DNA from: Lentzea albida
GTDB taxonomy: Bacteria; Actinomycetota; Actinomycetes; Mycobacteriales; Pseudonocardiaceae
Length of the DNA stretch: 35,086 nucleotides
Direction of reading: 5' to 3'
Assembly: GCF_900111005.1 (NCBI RefSeq)
Contig: NZ_FOFV01000028.1
Coordinates: forward strand, 1 to 35,086
Positions 1 through 7,943 of this stretch are shown here, piece after piece. Both the position numbers and the translations under genes were made by a program. The notes under the pieces were generated by a model. It saw only the letters and a program-made list of their open reading frames with translations, did no database searches and was not told where the DNA came from. Numbering within the stretch: position 1 is the stretch's first letter; every line of letters begins with the position of its first letter.

Positions 1-1
1 G

Positions 2-289
2 ACGGTGCGGTTGTGGGATCCGGTAACCGGTCAGCCAGTCGGTGATCCGCTCACCGGCCACACCGGCAGGGTGGCGGCAGTAGCAGCGGTTCCGTTGCCC
101 GATGGCCGCACCCTGCTCGCCACCGCCAGCCACGACGCGACGGTGCGGTTGTGGGACCCGGCCACCCAGGCACAGCTCAAGGAACTAGATGTAGGGACAC
201 CCGTGTACGCGATCGCCACCTGGCGTCAGGACATGATCACTGTCGCGATGAGCGACGGAGTCGCAGTGTTGTCGGTCGGCCTCGTCTGA
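2..289 (+). CDS. WD40-repeat protein, C-terminal end (partial)
   Basis: The reading frame is open from the window edge to TGA at 287-289, so only the last ~95 residues are seen. Two near-identical blades carry the WD40 signature: TVRLWDP at the very start and again about 45 residues later (DATVRLWDP). Between them lie a GH dipeptide (LTGHTGRV) and ATASHD. The tail continues with a degenerate blade (YAIATWRQDMITVAMSDG). Actinomycete proteins with such tails usually carry an N-terminal protease, kinase or NB-ARC/AAA domain followed by a beta-propeller used for protein-protein contacts, but that part lies outside the window, so the molecular role is unknown. The next gene-like sequence is an IS relic, so no operon partner is visible downstream. 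Confidence 0.8.
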   Translation, partial: TVRLWDPVTGQPVGDPLTGHTGRVAAVAAVPLPDGRTLLATASHDATVRLWDPATQAQLKELDVGTPVYAIATWRQDMITVAMSDGVAVLSVGLV

Positions 290-557
290 GGCCGACGAAA
301 ACTGCCTGGTGGTTTGGATCGTCTTGATCTTCGGACCGGCTTGCACGACCAGCATGTCGCTCACCGCTGATATCCGCGCATCGGCTACTTACGACACTCT
401 ACCCCCGATTTAGATGTCGACGTCGAAGTCGGTCGAGGGCATTGATGTGTGGCCTCAGGAATCCACTTTCGGACCATCAGCGCGAAATCACTGCGGCGGC
501 CCAAGTGGACAACTGCGGGCTGTGAGGTTCCCCCCGATAACTCGGAGGTTTTGGTGT

Positions 558-589
558 TGTGCGTGCCGAAAATTACGTCCGCACAGGTC
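558..589 (+). repeat. Left terminal inverted repeat of IS
   Basis: This pairs with 1734-1764. The two arms match over about 30 bp apart from one inserted A and two or three substitutions. The shared core is GTGCGTGCCGAAA, then TACGTCCG, then CAGGTC. Confidence 0.75.
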
Positions 590-1686
590 AAGCGGCATGC
601 CGATACTCGTGGAGGACTCCACCGAGACGGTCCCGTCGGAGTACCGCAAGGCGTTCGATCCGGTCAGGTCCAAGGGGCTGGTGCCGGGCTCGCAAGGGTG
701 CTGCGGCGGCAAGGGATCGGTGGGTGCGGTGCTCGTTGTAGTGCCGCTCGTACTCGCGCAACGCGTGCCGGAGATGGGCCTCGTTCCAGATCAGTGTGCG
801 GTCCAAGAGCTCGCCGCGCAGCGTCTTGACCCAGCGTTCCATGATCGCGTTCATACGGGCACCCGCACGCCGGTCAGAATCGTCGCGATGCCTGCGTCGC
901 CGAGGATCTCGTTTATCCGTGCGGGGTACTTGCCGTCACGGTCGCGGATGAGAAACCTGACCTGCGCGAGGCTGCCGGCGTCTTCGAGGTCCATCAGGAG
1001 ATTGCGGACTGCCTGTGTGACCCAGGCGTGTGTTAAGTGTGCGGTTGTGCCGAGAATGCGCACGCGCCTACCGGCGTGGTGAATAGCGGCGAGGATGTAC
1101 TGGGTGCGCCGGTCAGGGTGACGGTTTCGATGAAATCCATCGCCAGGACCACCTCAGCTTGGGAGCGTAGGAACTCGGCCCATGTCACGGTCGCTCAGTG
1201 TGCGCTGGGTCGACGCCGACAGCTGTGAGGATCTCCCAATCGGTCAAAGGAGCGACCGTGACGCCGAGGAGGGCGAGTTTCTCCGTGGATGCGCCGATAG
1301 CCCCACGAGGAGTTTTCGGCCGCGAGACGCAGGACAAGGCGGCGGACCGATGCCACGGTGCGCGGACGTCCGCGCCTTCGACGCCGGTGTACCTGGGCGT
1401 GGCGACGCTTCACCAGGTCACGATGCCATCGCAGCACCGTATCCAGGCTGACCAGCAGTCGGAGTCGGCGCAGAGTGGCAGGAGCCAGCGGCGTCAGGAG
1501 CGCGGTAAGGAACGCCCTGTCCGCAGGTCGGAGTTGAGGGCGTCGGTCGCCGAGTTGGCGCTGCAAGACGGTGGGTTGGTGGCGAAGAGCAAGAATCTCA
1601 ACGTCCTTCTCGCGGTCAGCCAGTGGCAGTAGCCGCACCGCAGCGAAGGCGTGGGTGACGGCACGGTAAACGAAGCGGAACAGCAC
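588..1686 (-). pseudogene. Integrase-core (DDE, rve) transposase, frameshifted
   Basis: Minus-strand coding can be followed through several frames. The N-terminus (1686 to ~1280) has KDVEILALRHQ, LRRLRLLVSLDTVLRWHRDL and SSWGYRRIHGE. A shift near 1280 gives LALLGVTVAP and AEVVLAMDFIETVTLTG. A further shift near 1100 continues as RRVRILGTTAHLTHAWVTQAV and FLIRDRDGKY. A last shift near 852 leads to MNAIMERWVKTLRGELLDRT, HYNEHRTHRS and the terminus DRLGGVLHEYRHAA. The order and spacing match a full-length ~360-residue actinomycete IS481/IS3-like transposase, so this is one gene broken by at least three frameshifts. In intact relatives the protein catalyses cut and strand transfer with a DDE triad. 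Part of the damage could be sequencing error, but the related copies in the window are also broken. Confidence 0.85.
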
Positions 1687-1733
1687 AGGGCGCGATCATG
1701 CCTGACGACCAGCTGCCACGCGCCGAGGCCCGC

Positions 1734-1764
1734 GACCTGCACGGACGTACTTTCGGCACGCACA
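1734..1764 (-). repeat. Right terminal inverted repeat of IS
   Basis: Read on the minus strand it begins TGTGCGTGCCGAAAGTACG and continues to CAGGTC, the mate of 558-589. A third, slightly diverged copy of this end lies at 10146-10175 beside another transposase relic, which supports it as a real transposon terminus. Confidence 0.75.
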
Positions 1765-1829
1765 ATCGGCGGGTGAATTCCGATGACGTTACCGACAAGG
1801 CCGTGAGACCGGCCCGATAGGCTTCCGGC

Positions 1830-4355
1830 GTGCACGAATACGTTTCGCTGGGCGACGAGGTTCGCAATCGGATCCGGTTCGGACTGGACCAGCTTCGCGC
1901 GGACAACCGGCACCACGACTTCGAGCCGCTCTGCCTCGCGTTCGCCAACGCACGACTGGGCGGCCACTTCGTTCCTGCCACCGGTCCGGTGAGCTCGGGA
2001 GGCGACCGAGGCCGCGACTTCGAGTCGTACCGCCGGGTCGACGCACGGCCGGACGAGCCCAAGGTCGCGGTGCTCTGCACCACGCAGCAGAAGGGCCTAC
2101 CGGCGAAGATCCGGGCCGACCTCGCTAAGAACGCCGGGGTGGCGGACCTGGTGTACGCCTTCCTTACCGCGGACCTGCCCGTGTCGCAGATCCACGCCCT
2201 GCAGGCCGAGGCGGAAGCGAACCACGGGATCCACCTGGAGGTATTCGACGGCAACCGCCTCGCCACGCTGATGGCCACGTCTGACCTGGCGGAGATGGCC
2301 TACCGGCTGTTGCGCATCGATGTGCGCGAACTGCGGTCCTCGACCCGAACCGGTGACGAGTACCTGATCGCACTGCGCACGTCGGGTCTGCGGCAGGGCT
2401 GGCCTCAGGCGGGCGACCTGGCTCCCCGCGAGGCCTTCTACCAACCGCAACTCCTGCGGGGCCCGGACGGGCAGACCCGCACCTGGGAGGAGGCGCTGGA
2501 GACAGGCGGCAACCTCGTCCTCACCGGCCCGTCGGGCACGGGCAAGTCGATGCTGCTCCGCCACGTGGCGACGACCCTGGCACAGCGTCGGCTCGACGGC
2601 GACCAGCATGAGTGGCACCCGGTCCTCCTCCACGCCCGTCACCTGGCACGGCACGGATCTCTCGTGGACGCCCTCTTCCACGGTGCCACGGAAGCGGTAG
2701 CCCCCGAACTGCACCGCCCTCTTGCCCCGGACCACTTCGACCGAATGCTGCCCTCCGGCCGGTGGCTGGTGCTCGTCGACGGCCTCGACGAAGTGCAGGA
2801 TGGCAACGCCCGATCCGCTGTGCTGACCAGACTCCGCACTGCGGCCGCACTTCCGTCGATGCGGGTCGTGGTCACGTCACGACCACTGCACCAGCGCGAC
2901 CACAAACTGCTCTCGGCCACCTTCACCGAACACATCTTGAACGCACTCGACAACGCCGGCATCGAGTCGTTCGTCGCACGGTGGTTCAGCCGCACGAACC
3001 AAGCGCCCCAGCGCCGCGCCGCACTGGCCCTGCTCTCCACCGCCGACCAGTGGATGCACACTCCGTTGATGGCCAGCATGATCTGCACGTTGGCGAGCGA
3101 GGCGCCCGCCAGGCCGTTACCAACTCAACGCACCGCCATCTACGAGGCCTTCGTCGACTACCTCGTCAGCAAGCTCCCGGAGACCACCAACCCGACCATC
3201 ACCGCCGTGCAGGACCAGGTCTTGGATCTAATGGCCGCCATCGCGTTCCACGTCCAGGTCGATGACATCGAAGCAGACCTGCTCGACCTGGCCGAGGAGT
3301 GGCTCGAAGAGCGCGATGTGCCGGTACCGCCACGCATGCGGGCGCAGTGGCGTGGGACGATCAGCGCCGTCCTCACCGAAAGCGGCCTGATCTCCGCCAC
3401 CGGCACCACCCTCGCCTTCGCACACCCCTCCCTCCAGGAGTACTTCGCCGCCCTCCATCTCTCCGGCTCCACCCCGGAGGAAGTCGTCGCAACGCTGAAA
3501 AGCACTGCTGACAAGTACTTCTACAGCGACGAACACCTGCTGGGAGAACGTGAGTTCATCAGGTTCCTCATGGACCACGTCGGCGACGACCGCCTGGCGT
3601 CCGAGCTCCTGACCGCCTTCCCACTGGCCATGGAATCCCTGGCGCAGGTGCTCGACAACCGCGAGCTGGGGCGCTTCACCGAAGAATCACTGCACTCGCT
3701 GGCCGAAGACCAGCACCAGTTTCTCGAAACCCGCGTGGCCGCCGCCGAGATCCTCGACGACCACTGGCCAGGCCAGGCCACGACGTACCAGCTGGCCCTG
3801 AGCGTCAACGTCGACCTGGAGGAGTCCGACCGCCTCGACATCATCAGAGCCCTGGTGCGGCAACGAGGACCGGCAGCCGCCGCAGTCCAATGGCTGACCT
3901 TCCAGGAGTACAACAGGTACCCGAACACGGGCTACCACCACGAGGCGATCCCCCTGGTGACCACCGGTCCACCGTCCACCGCAGACCGTAAAGCCGGACT
4001 GGCGCTGGTCGCCAGAACCGGCGAACTGGACGACGCCTACCGCGTGGACGCCTGCGCCGCACTGGCCGAACACGACCCGGACGAGGCCTACCGCCTCTTC
4101 AACGCCATGCGGCCGACAACCCTGACGGTCTCACACCTGATCGACTCGCACGAGCCTTGCTCCTTGACGCTGCTACGGCATTTCGCACTGGACGACGAGC
4201 AACCGTTCAAACTCAGGTTCGACGCCATCGAGGAACTGGAAGACACCCTCCCGGAGTTCGCCCTGGACTTGTACGAGGAGCTGGCGCAGTCGCCCACGCT
4301 CAGCCCCGGCCAACGAGAGCAGCTGCGGCGGGCAGCACAACTACTCGAGCCATGA
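1830..4355 (+). CDS. NACHT NTPase with N-terminal nuclease-like domain (candidate anti-phage STAND protein)
   Basis: An 841-residue STAND ATPase starting at GTG. Residues ~25-165 resemble a restriction-endonuclease-like (PD-(D/E)xK, Mrr-type) fold: ATGPVSSGGDRGRDFES holds Asp59 and Asp63, followed by VAVLCTTQQK ending in Lys88. The central NACHT core has Walker A GPSGTGKS (233-240), Walker B LVLVDGLDEV (313-322, the acidic pattern typical of NACHT rather than generic AAA) and a sensor VVVTSRP (346-352). The C-terminal half is helical, HEAT/TPR-like, and would serve for target recognition. Bacterial NACHT proteins with nuclease effectors are known anti-phage NLR-like systems; that this one senses phage is inference. 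It is a single gene between an IS and a TniB relic, a context usual for defence genes. Only ~65 bp separate it from the IS end, so its promoter may lie within the IS. Alternative: an NTPase with an unrelated signalling role. Confidence 0.88.
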   Translation: MHEYVSLGDEVRNRIRFGLDQLRADNRHHDFEPLCLAFANARLGGHFVPATGPVSSGGDRGRDFESYRRVDARPDEPKVAVLCTTQQKGLPAKIRADLAKNAGVADLVYAFLTADLPVSQIHALQAEAEANHGIHLEVFDGNRLATLMATSDLAEMAYRLLRIDVRELRSSTRTGDEYLIALRTSGLRQGWPQAGDLAPREAFYQPQLLRGPDGQTRTWEEALETGGNLVLTGPSGTGKSMLLRHVATTLAQRRLDGDQHEWHPVLLHARHLARHGSLVDALFHGATEAVAPELHRPLAPDHFDRMLPSGRWLVLVDGLDEVQDGNARSAVLTRLRTAAALPSMRVVVTSRPLHQRDHKLLSATFTEHILNALDNAGIESFVARWFSRTNQAPQRRAALALLSTADQWMHTPLMASMICTLASEAPARPLPTQRTAIYEAFVDYLVSKLPETTNPTITAVQDQVLDLMAAIAFHVQVDDIEADLLDLAEEWLEERDVPVPPRMRAQWRGTISAVLTESGLISATGTTLAFAHPSLQEYFAALHLSGSTPEEVVATLKSTADKYFYSDEHLLGEREFIRFLMDHVGDDRLASELLTAFPLAMESLAQVLDNRELGRFTEESLHSLAEDQHQFLETRVAAAEILDDHWPGQATTYQLALSVNVDLEESDRLDIIRALVRQRGPAAAAVQWLTFQEYNRYPNTGYHHEAIPLVTTGPPSTADRKAGLALVARTGELDDAYRVDACAALAEHDPDEAYRLFNAMRPTTLTVSHLIDSHEPCSLTLLRHFALDDEQPFKLRFDAIEELEDTLPEFALDLYEELAQSPTLSPGQREQLRRAAQLLEP

Positions 4356-4389
4356 CCGTCCGTGTGCGTGCCAAAGGCTCGGCCAACCG

Positions 4390-4480
4390 ATCCAACCGGT
4401 AAGGCGGCGCGCGGCGAACGCGGCTTCGAGCTCGCGGCGGCCGGCACCGCCGCAGCGTCGTTCTTCACGCGGTTGAGCAT
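4390..4480 (-). pseudogene. TniB-type transposition ATPase, C-terminal scrap
   Basis: On the minus strand MLNRVKNDAAA (from 4480) is followed, after a one-base shift, by RRELEAAFAARRLTG. Together they resemble the extreme C-terminus of TniB-like AAA ATPases of actinomycete transposons. Nothing upstream in the same frame matches the family. The matching central part of such a protein is found at 10176-10560, same strand. The scrap begins only a few tens of bases after the convergent NACHT stop. The call rests on about 25 residues, so it is tentative. Confidence 0.45.
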
Positions 4481-4745
4481 GGCCTGTGGGGTGCCAAAAC
4501 CGAGCCTGGCGGTCTGACCTGCACCTCAGGCCGCCGCGGGTGCTAGTCCTGGGCGCGTTGTAGCCGGAGCACCACGACTCCTTGACCAGCAAGCAAGCCC
4601 CACAGATCCGGCCTCTCCTCGACAGGAACGTGATCGTGCTGCCCGCGGTCGTCGTCGGCTTGGACCTGCGCGTGCAGACAGCCCATCCGGACAGCTTAAG
4701 CGGCGGAACGATACCCTGTACCGCCCGGAAAGTCATCGCTGCAGC
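4481..4745. other. Region without recognisable gene
   Basis: Open frames exist on both strands here, but none shows family motifs or a plausible start with a ribosome binding site. The stretch lies between the TniB scrap and a transposase relic and is most likely degraded transposon DNA. Confidence 0.4.
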
Positions 4746-5232
4746 TCAAGCTGCACATCGGTACTCGTTGATCACCCCGCCGAGGATCCGCGTGCGGACG
4801 GGGCGACAGCCAGAGGCGCGACGTGGCGGGAGTTTCTGACCGCGCAGGCCGAGGGGATCATCGCGGCGGACTTCTTCCACATCGACACCGTGCTCGGAGC
4901 ACGCCTTTACGCGCTGGCGTTTCGTCAAGATCGTGCACCGTTCCGGTGTGTTCGTGAACGTCTGGCGGTAGCTGGTCGCGGGCCTGGTGGGGCCGGTGCT
5001 CGTTGTAGTGCGTTTGTTATGCCGCAGGGACATGACGCGCATGGCCCTCTCCCATGATGAGGACGTGGTCGAGAATCTCGCGGCGGATGCTGCCGATGAT
5101 CCGTTCGCATTGCGCGTTCATCCGCGGAGCTCGTGGCGCAGTCGCAATCACACGCAGTTCCTCTGCCTCAACTACGGCATCGAACGCGTCTCCATACTTG
5201 CCGTCGCGGTCTCGCAGCAGGCAGAAGCACTC
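4746..5232 (-). pseudogene. Second integrase-core transposase relic, rearranged
   Basis: Minus-strand fragments of a different transposase subfamily from that at 588-1686. FCLLRDRDGKYGDAFDAV, APRAPRMNAQCERIIGSIRRE and LDHVLIMGEGHARHV are read from 5232 to about 5020. After a frameshift HYNEHRPHQARDQLPPDV and HTGTVHDL run to about 4924. The C-terminal end RTRILGGVINEYRCAA occupies 4746 to about 4815. Intact relatives have only a handful of residues between VHDL and RTR, but here about 100 bp of foreign sequence intervene (see the inverted fragment). The N-terminal DNA-binding half is absent and the gene is certainly dead. Confidence 0.75.
4821..4923 (+). pseudogene. Inverted internal transposase fragment
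   Basis: On the plus strand this encodes WREFLTAQAEGIIAADFFHI followed by DTVLGARLYALAF, the part of an integrase-core transposase around the first catalytic Asp (AADFF). It lies in the opposite orientation inside the C-terminal region of the minus-strand relic, exactly filling the gap between its VHDL and RTRILGG pieces. It could come from another copy of the same element joined by inversion or template switching. Confidence 0.65.
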
Positions 5233-5330
5233 AATCGATCGCGCACCGGCCGAACCTCCGGCGCAGCGCCCGAGTCCGCCAGCTTCGTCCACTGTGGACG
5301 TGGTCAGGCCGGCTCGTCCCACCCGACCTG

Positions 5331-5717
5331 TCAGGGCCGCAGTGGTGCGGACGACGCACGAAGGACGATGACGGCGTCGGCCACGGTGGCGAACAGCGGT
5401 AGGCGCGAGTCCATGCCGCTCACGGTCAAGGACCTCGTCACAGCCTTGTGCGCCGCGACGATGCCGAAGGGGACGCCTTGCTGCCCGGCCTCCTGCTGGA
5501 CGGAGATGAGGAGGCTGACGCCTGCGGAACCGAAGAAGGTCACCCCGTGGAGGTCGACGACGATGCCGTTGGGGCGTTGGTCGAGCACGAGGAGCACGTC
5601 CGCGAGCGAGGTCTTCGCCGTCTTCATGTCGAGCTCACCGGCGAGCTCGACCACCGCGACGCCGTCGTGGTCCGTGGTGCGCAGAACCGGTTGGTCCTCG
5701 TTGATCTCGTGTTCCAT
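5331..5717 (-). CDS. STAS-domain anti-sigma factor antagonist
   Basis: A 128-residue single-domain STAS protein (SpoIIAA/RsbV/BldG type). The beta-strand GVAVVELAGELDMKTA (19-34) is followed by NGIVVDLHGVTFFGSAGVSL, whose Ser64 sits where anti-anti-sigma factors are phosphorylated by their cognate kinase. Unphosphorylated STAS proteins bind the anti-sigma kinase and release the sigma factor. The ATG start has a GGGAG motif 6 nt upstream. A HATPase_c-type kinase gene lies 1.3 kb away on the same strand (6976-7386), so the two may form a partner-switching pair, although degraded DNA separates them. No sigma factor gene is seen in the window. Confidence 0.9.
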   Translation of the reverse strand: MEHEINEDQPVLRTTDHDGVAVVELAGELDMKTAKTSLADVLLVLDQRPNGIVVDLHGVTFFGSAGVSLLISVQQEAGQQGVPFGIVAAHKAVTRSLTVSGMDSRLPLFATVADAVIVLRASSAPLRP

Positions 5718-6101
5718 TCCGAACTCCCATCAGCCGACCGCGAAAAGCGCCGACACGAGCCGCTGCCCCACCCGGAGAACCAGTAGACGAGCCTCTCTTC
5801 ATGATCAATTCGCTGTCCCCCACGCTATCCCGCGACAGGACGAGGGCACAACCACGTCCAGCGACGGTGTCCGGCCACGGCGCAGACTCACCGAACCGCC
5901 CACCACTCCACCGGACCGTCGCGGACACACGCAAAACCCGCGAGACGTGAGACAGTCGAGGTTCACGTCGCCTCGGGCTCTCACCGGCAGGCGCTTTTCA
6001 TCTGAGAGCGGACGCCTCGTCACGGCGGCGTTTCACTGCTCGCGACAGGTCGGTTCCACTCCACGCCCGCAACCGGGCTCAGCACCACCCCCACGAGGGA
6101 G
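5718..6101. other. Gene-free stretch upstream of STAS gene
   Basis: About 380 bp in which neither strand shows a recognisable family or a well-placed start. It should contain the promoter of the STAS gene; no clear -35/-10 pair stands out. Confidence 0.4.
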
Positions 6102-6440
6102 ACCTCCATCACCGCTCCGGCACTCACCCCCGCCACGGCCGCACCCCGCACGCTCACCGACATCTACGGTCCCGACGTCGCCGTCTGCGCCCGTCCCGCC
6201 CAGGAGCCGGCGGTGCCGTCGAGCAGGCACCGCAACACCCGCGACGTCCTGTCCGCCCGCCCCCTCGCCGTGGCCGCCGGCACTCCCGTCATCAGCAGCG
6301 CGGGCGGGACCGAACCCAACCTGATCGCCACCCTCCGCGACGGCGGCCTGCCCGTCGGCACCGACGCGCGGGAGTTCCGCACCGAGGCCGAGTTCGCCAC
6401 CCGCGTCAGCGAAGCCCTCAGCGACGGCCTGCGCCTGTCC
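6102..6440 (+). pseudogene. Truncated coding remnant, possibly glycosyltransferase-like
   Basis: A plus-strand frame reads TSITAPALTPATAAPRTLTD, then IYGPDVAVCARPAQ, and later RPLAVAAGTPVISSAGGTEP and SEALSDGLRL. The segment AAGTPVISSAGG recalls the nucleotide-sugar-binding region of GT-B (group 4) glycosyltransferases (AAGTPVV.S.GG..E), but the earlier part does not match that family well. It stops resembling protein at about 6440, exactly where an unrelated gene stump begins on the other strand. No start codon with a good ribosome binding site is visible. The function is not assigned with confidence. Confidence 0.3.
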
Positions 6441-6587
6441 ACCGAACCGTTCGCCGTAACCGCGTTCGAGGTAGATGCGGGCCCGCAGATCCGCGTCGAT
6501 CCGGCCGAAATGCAGCGGATGGATCGGCAGCCGGAACTCGTTCTCCCTGCGCGACAGGGCGATGACGCCGAGGCTGAGATGATCCAC
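6441..6587 (-). pseudogene. N5-(carboxyethyl)ornithine synthase-like, N-terminal stump
   Basis: From a GTG at 6587, 49 residues read LSLGVIALSRRENEFRLPIH, then HFGRIDADLRARIYLERGYG, then ERFG. This is the N-terminus of the alanine-dehydrogenase-like enzyme that condenses ornithine with pyruvate reductively. The conserved opening (SR-x-E-x-E-x-RLPIHP) is intact, but the homology ends abruptly and about 85 percent of the enzyme, including the Rossmann fold, is missing. The junction abuts the plus-strand remnant ending at 6440, so a recombination end point is fixed within a few bases. Confidence 0.6.
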
Positions 6588-6975
6588 GAGTGTCTCTCTG
6601 ATCGATGGAGCCCGACGGCGATCTCTGGACCGACCAGGGTGTCACCAGGTTCGCTTGGCCGGAGCCACGAGCGACGGCACCTGGATGGCCGGATCGGTCG
6701 ACAACGGCCGCCAACTCCCCTTGAACTGTCCGACGGACATCGCGTCCGATTTCAGCGGCAACCTCAGACCGCGCAGCACAGTCGGTGCCGCGGTGGTGCC
6801 GAGCGGATCCGAGATCATCTCGGCGCTCCTGCCCCCGGCCGAACCAGCCGGACTTCTTGATGCGCCCAAGGTGACTCCGGCGTGACCGCCAATGCGCGAC
6901 ATACCCTCGGTGACGTCACCCTACGCTGTTCCGGACCTGCATGGGGACGGCCAGGACGCGCCGCTGCGCCGTGTC
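6588..6975. other. Unassigned intergenic stretch
   Basis: About 390 bp with short open frames on both strands (for example 6655-6885 plus and 6642-6902 minus). Neither shows a family motif or a ribosome binding site that would favour one over the other. Confidence 0.4.
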
Positions 6976-7386
6976 TCAGCTGTCATCAGACTCCACTTCG
7001 GCCCACACGGTCTTGCCGACAACGTTGGGAATGGCACCCCAGGCCTTGGACAGACGGTTCACGATGACCAGCCCGCGTCCGCGACGTCGATCGATCCTCG
7101 AGTGGCCGATGAGGGGTTGAGCCGGAGAGCCGTCGTCCACCTCGATCCGGACGGTGCACGCCCCGGACACCCGGAACAGCCGGACTTCGCGGGCGAAGAC
7201 GCCGTGGTCGTACGCGTTGGTCACCAACTCCGTCGCGACCAGAAGCACGTCACCGAGCACTTCATCCGACAGATCGGCCAGCGCGACCGCCGCCCAACGA
7301 CGAACCGCGACCAAGGGAGGAGTGTGCTCGCCGAGGTCCAGCACCAGCTCACGGGCACCGCGCGGCGGGATGTCGTCACTGCCCAC
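6976..7386 (-). CDS. HATPase_c_2 anti-sigma regulatory kinase-like protein
   Basis: A 136-residue single-domain ATP-binding protein of the RsbW/SpoIIAB-like GHKL type. The N box is ELVTNAYDHG, the G1 box is VDDGSPAQPL and the G2 box is RRGRGLVIVNRLSKAWG, close to the end of the protein as usual for streptomycete-type stand-alone HATPases. These proteins phosphorylate STAS antagonists and may bind sigma factors. I chose the GTG at 7386 because it gives the family's usual short leader before the first helix and has AGAAGG about 10 nt upstream. An in-frame ATG at 7470 would add 28 residues. The STAS gene at 5331-5717 is a plausible partner. Confidence 0.85.
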   Translation of the reverse strand: MGSDDIPPRGARELVLDLGEHTPPLVAVRRWAAVALADLSDEVLGDVLLVATELVTNAYDHGVFAREVRLFRVSGACTVRIEVDDGSPAQPLIGHSRIDRRRGRGLVIVNRLSKAWGAIPNVVGKTVWAEVESDDS

Positions 7387-7943
7387 GACGAAAAAGCCTT
7401 CTCTCCGTTGAAGATGATCCAAACCCGCAGTACCCGGCGAAGCGCCAACGTCAAACCAGCCGCGACCCATGGTGCGAGTCTCGACCTCGCAAATCCTCAA
7501 ATCGCTCGACTTCACGCCCGGAACAGGAATACCGGGGTGCAGTCCGGATAATCCGGCGTCACCAGGCCCGAGCTCTGCTGGACACAATGAGGATCGCGAA
7601 CGGTCTGGCAGGCTGAGCGGTGGTGTTGAGCAGCCAGCGGGCCGCGCGGGTCCGGTAGCGCGGTGCAGGTTCGCTCGTGGCGGCCTGCACCGCGTGTCCA
7701 AGCCCCGGTTCAGCTCCTCCTGACGAAGGCGAGCACGCTCCGCACGACCTCGCGCAGCTTGATGTTCTGCTTCGGCGAGCGCTCGACCGGCCTGAGGTGG
7801 TGGACGCTGTTTCGGCCGATCAGGACTGAGTGCGTGTAGTGTCGGACTTGTCGAGAGCATCTCGCACCTGGGCAGTCAAGCTCAGGTCGCACTCGGCGAT
7901 ACCTGAACCGGTCCTTTTCTGGGCTGGAGACGGGAGTTCCGGC
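7387..7943. other. Divergent intergenic region
   Basis: Lies between the minus-strand HATPase and plus-strand DUF5994 genes and must hold both promoters. The only protein-like trace is the short ANTAR-like tail at 7710-7800. No repeat or clear operator was found. Confidence 0.5.
7710..7800 (-). pseudogene. Possible ANTAR-domain C-terminal remnant
   Basis: The minus strand ends RSPKQNIKLREVVRSVLAFV before a TGA at 7710. The NIKLREV pattern resembles the last helix of ANTAR RNA-binding domains (usually ...N.KLR.VA..V). Upstream sequence does not match the rest of the domain. The call rests on about 20 residues and may be fortuitous. Confidence 0.28.

Larger units (their letters stand above)
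558..1764 (-). mobile_element. Decayed IS481-like insertion sequence with inverted ends
   Basis: The element is bounded by imperfect ~30-bp inverted repeats that begin TGTGCGTGCCGAAA at 558 and end with the complement at 1764, giving the 5'-TGT...ACA-3' tips common in IS481/IS3-like elements. About 1.2 kb lies between the tips, with one transposase on the minus strand. I see no convincing target duplication next to the tips, which fits an old or rearranged insertion. The transposase is frameshifted, so the copy should not be autonomous. Family assignment is from protein resemblance only. Confidence 0.75.

Noticed and set aside
1..289. CRISPR or tandem-repeat array suggested by repeated TGCGGTTGTGGGA
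   Set aside because: The repeat is the coding of two WD40 blades (TVRLWDP), in frame and about 135 bp apart.
414..1082. Plus-strand 222-codon frame over the first IS
   Set aside because: It is antisense to clear transposase segments on the minus strand and starts outside the element without a ribosome binding site.
4582..4839. Plus-strand 85-codon frame upstream of the transposase relic
   Set aside because: No motif or ribosome binding site, and it runs over the C-terminal end of a minus-strand transposase.
7471..7860. N-terminal extension of the HATPase protein to 294 residues
   Set aside because: The added residues are low-complexity (Arg/Pro/Ala/Leu) with no domain. The family is normally about 130-150 residues.
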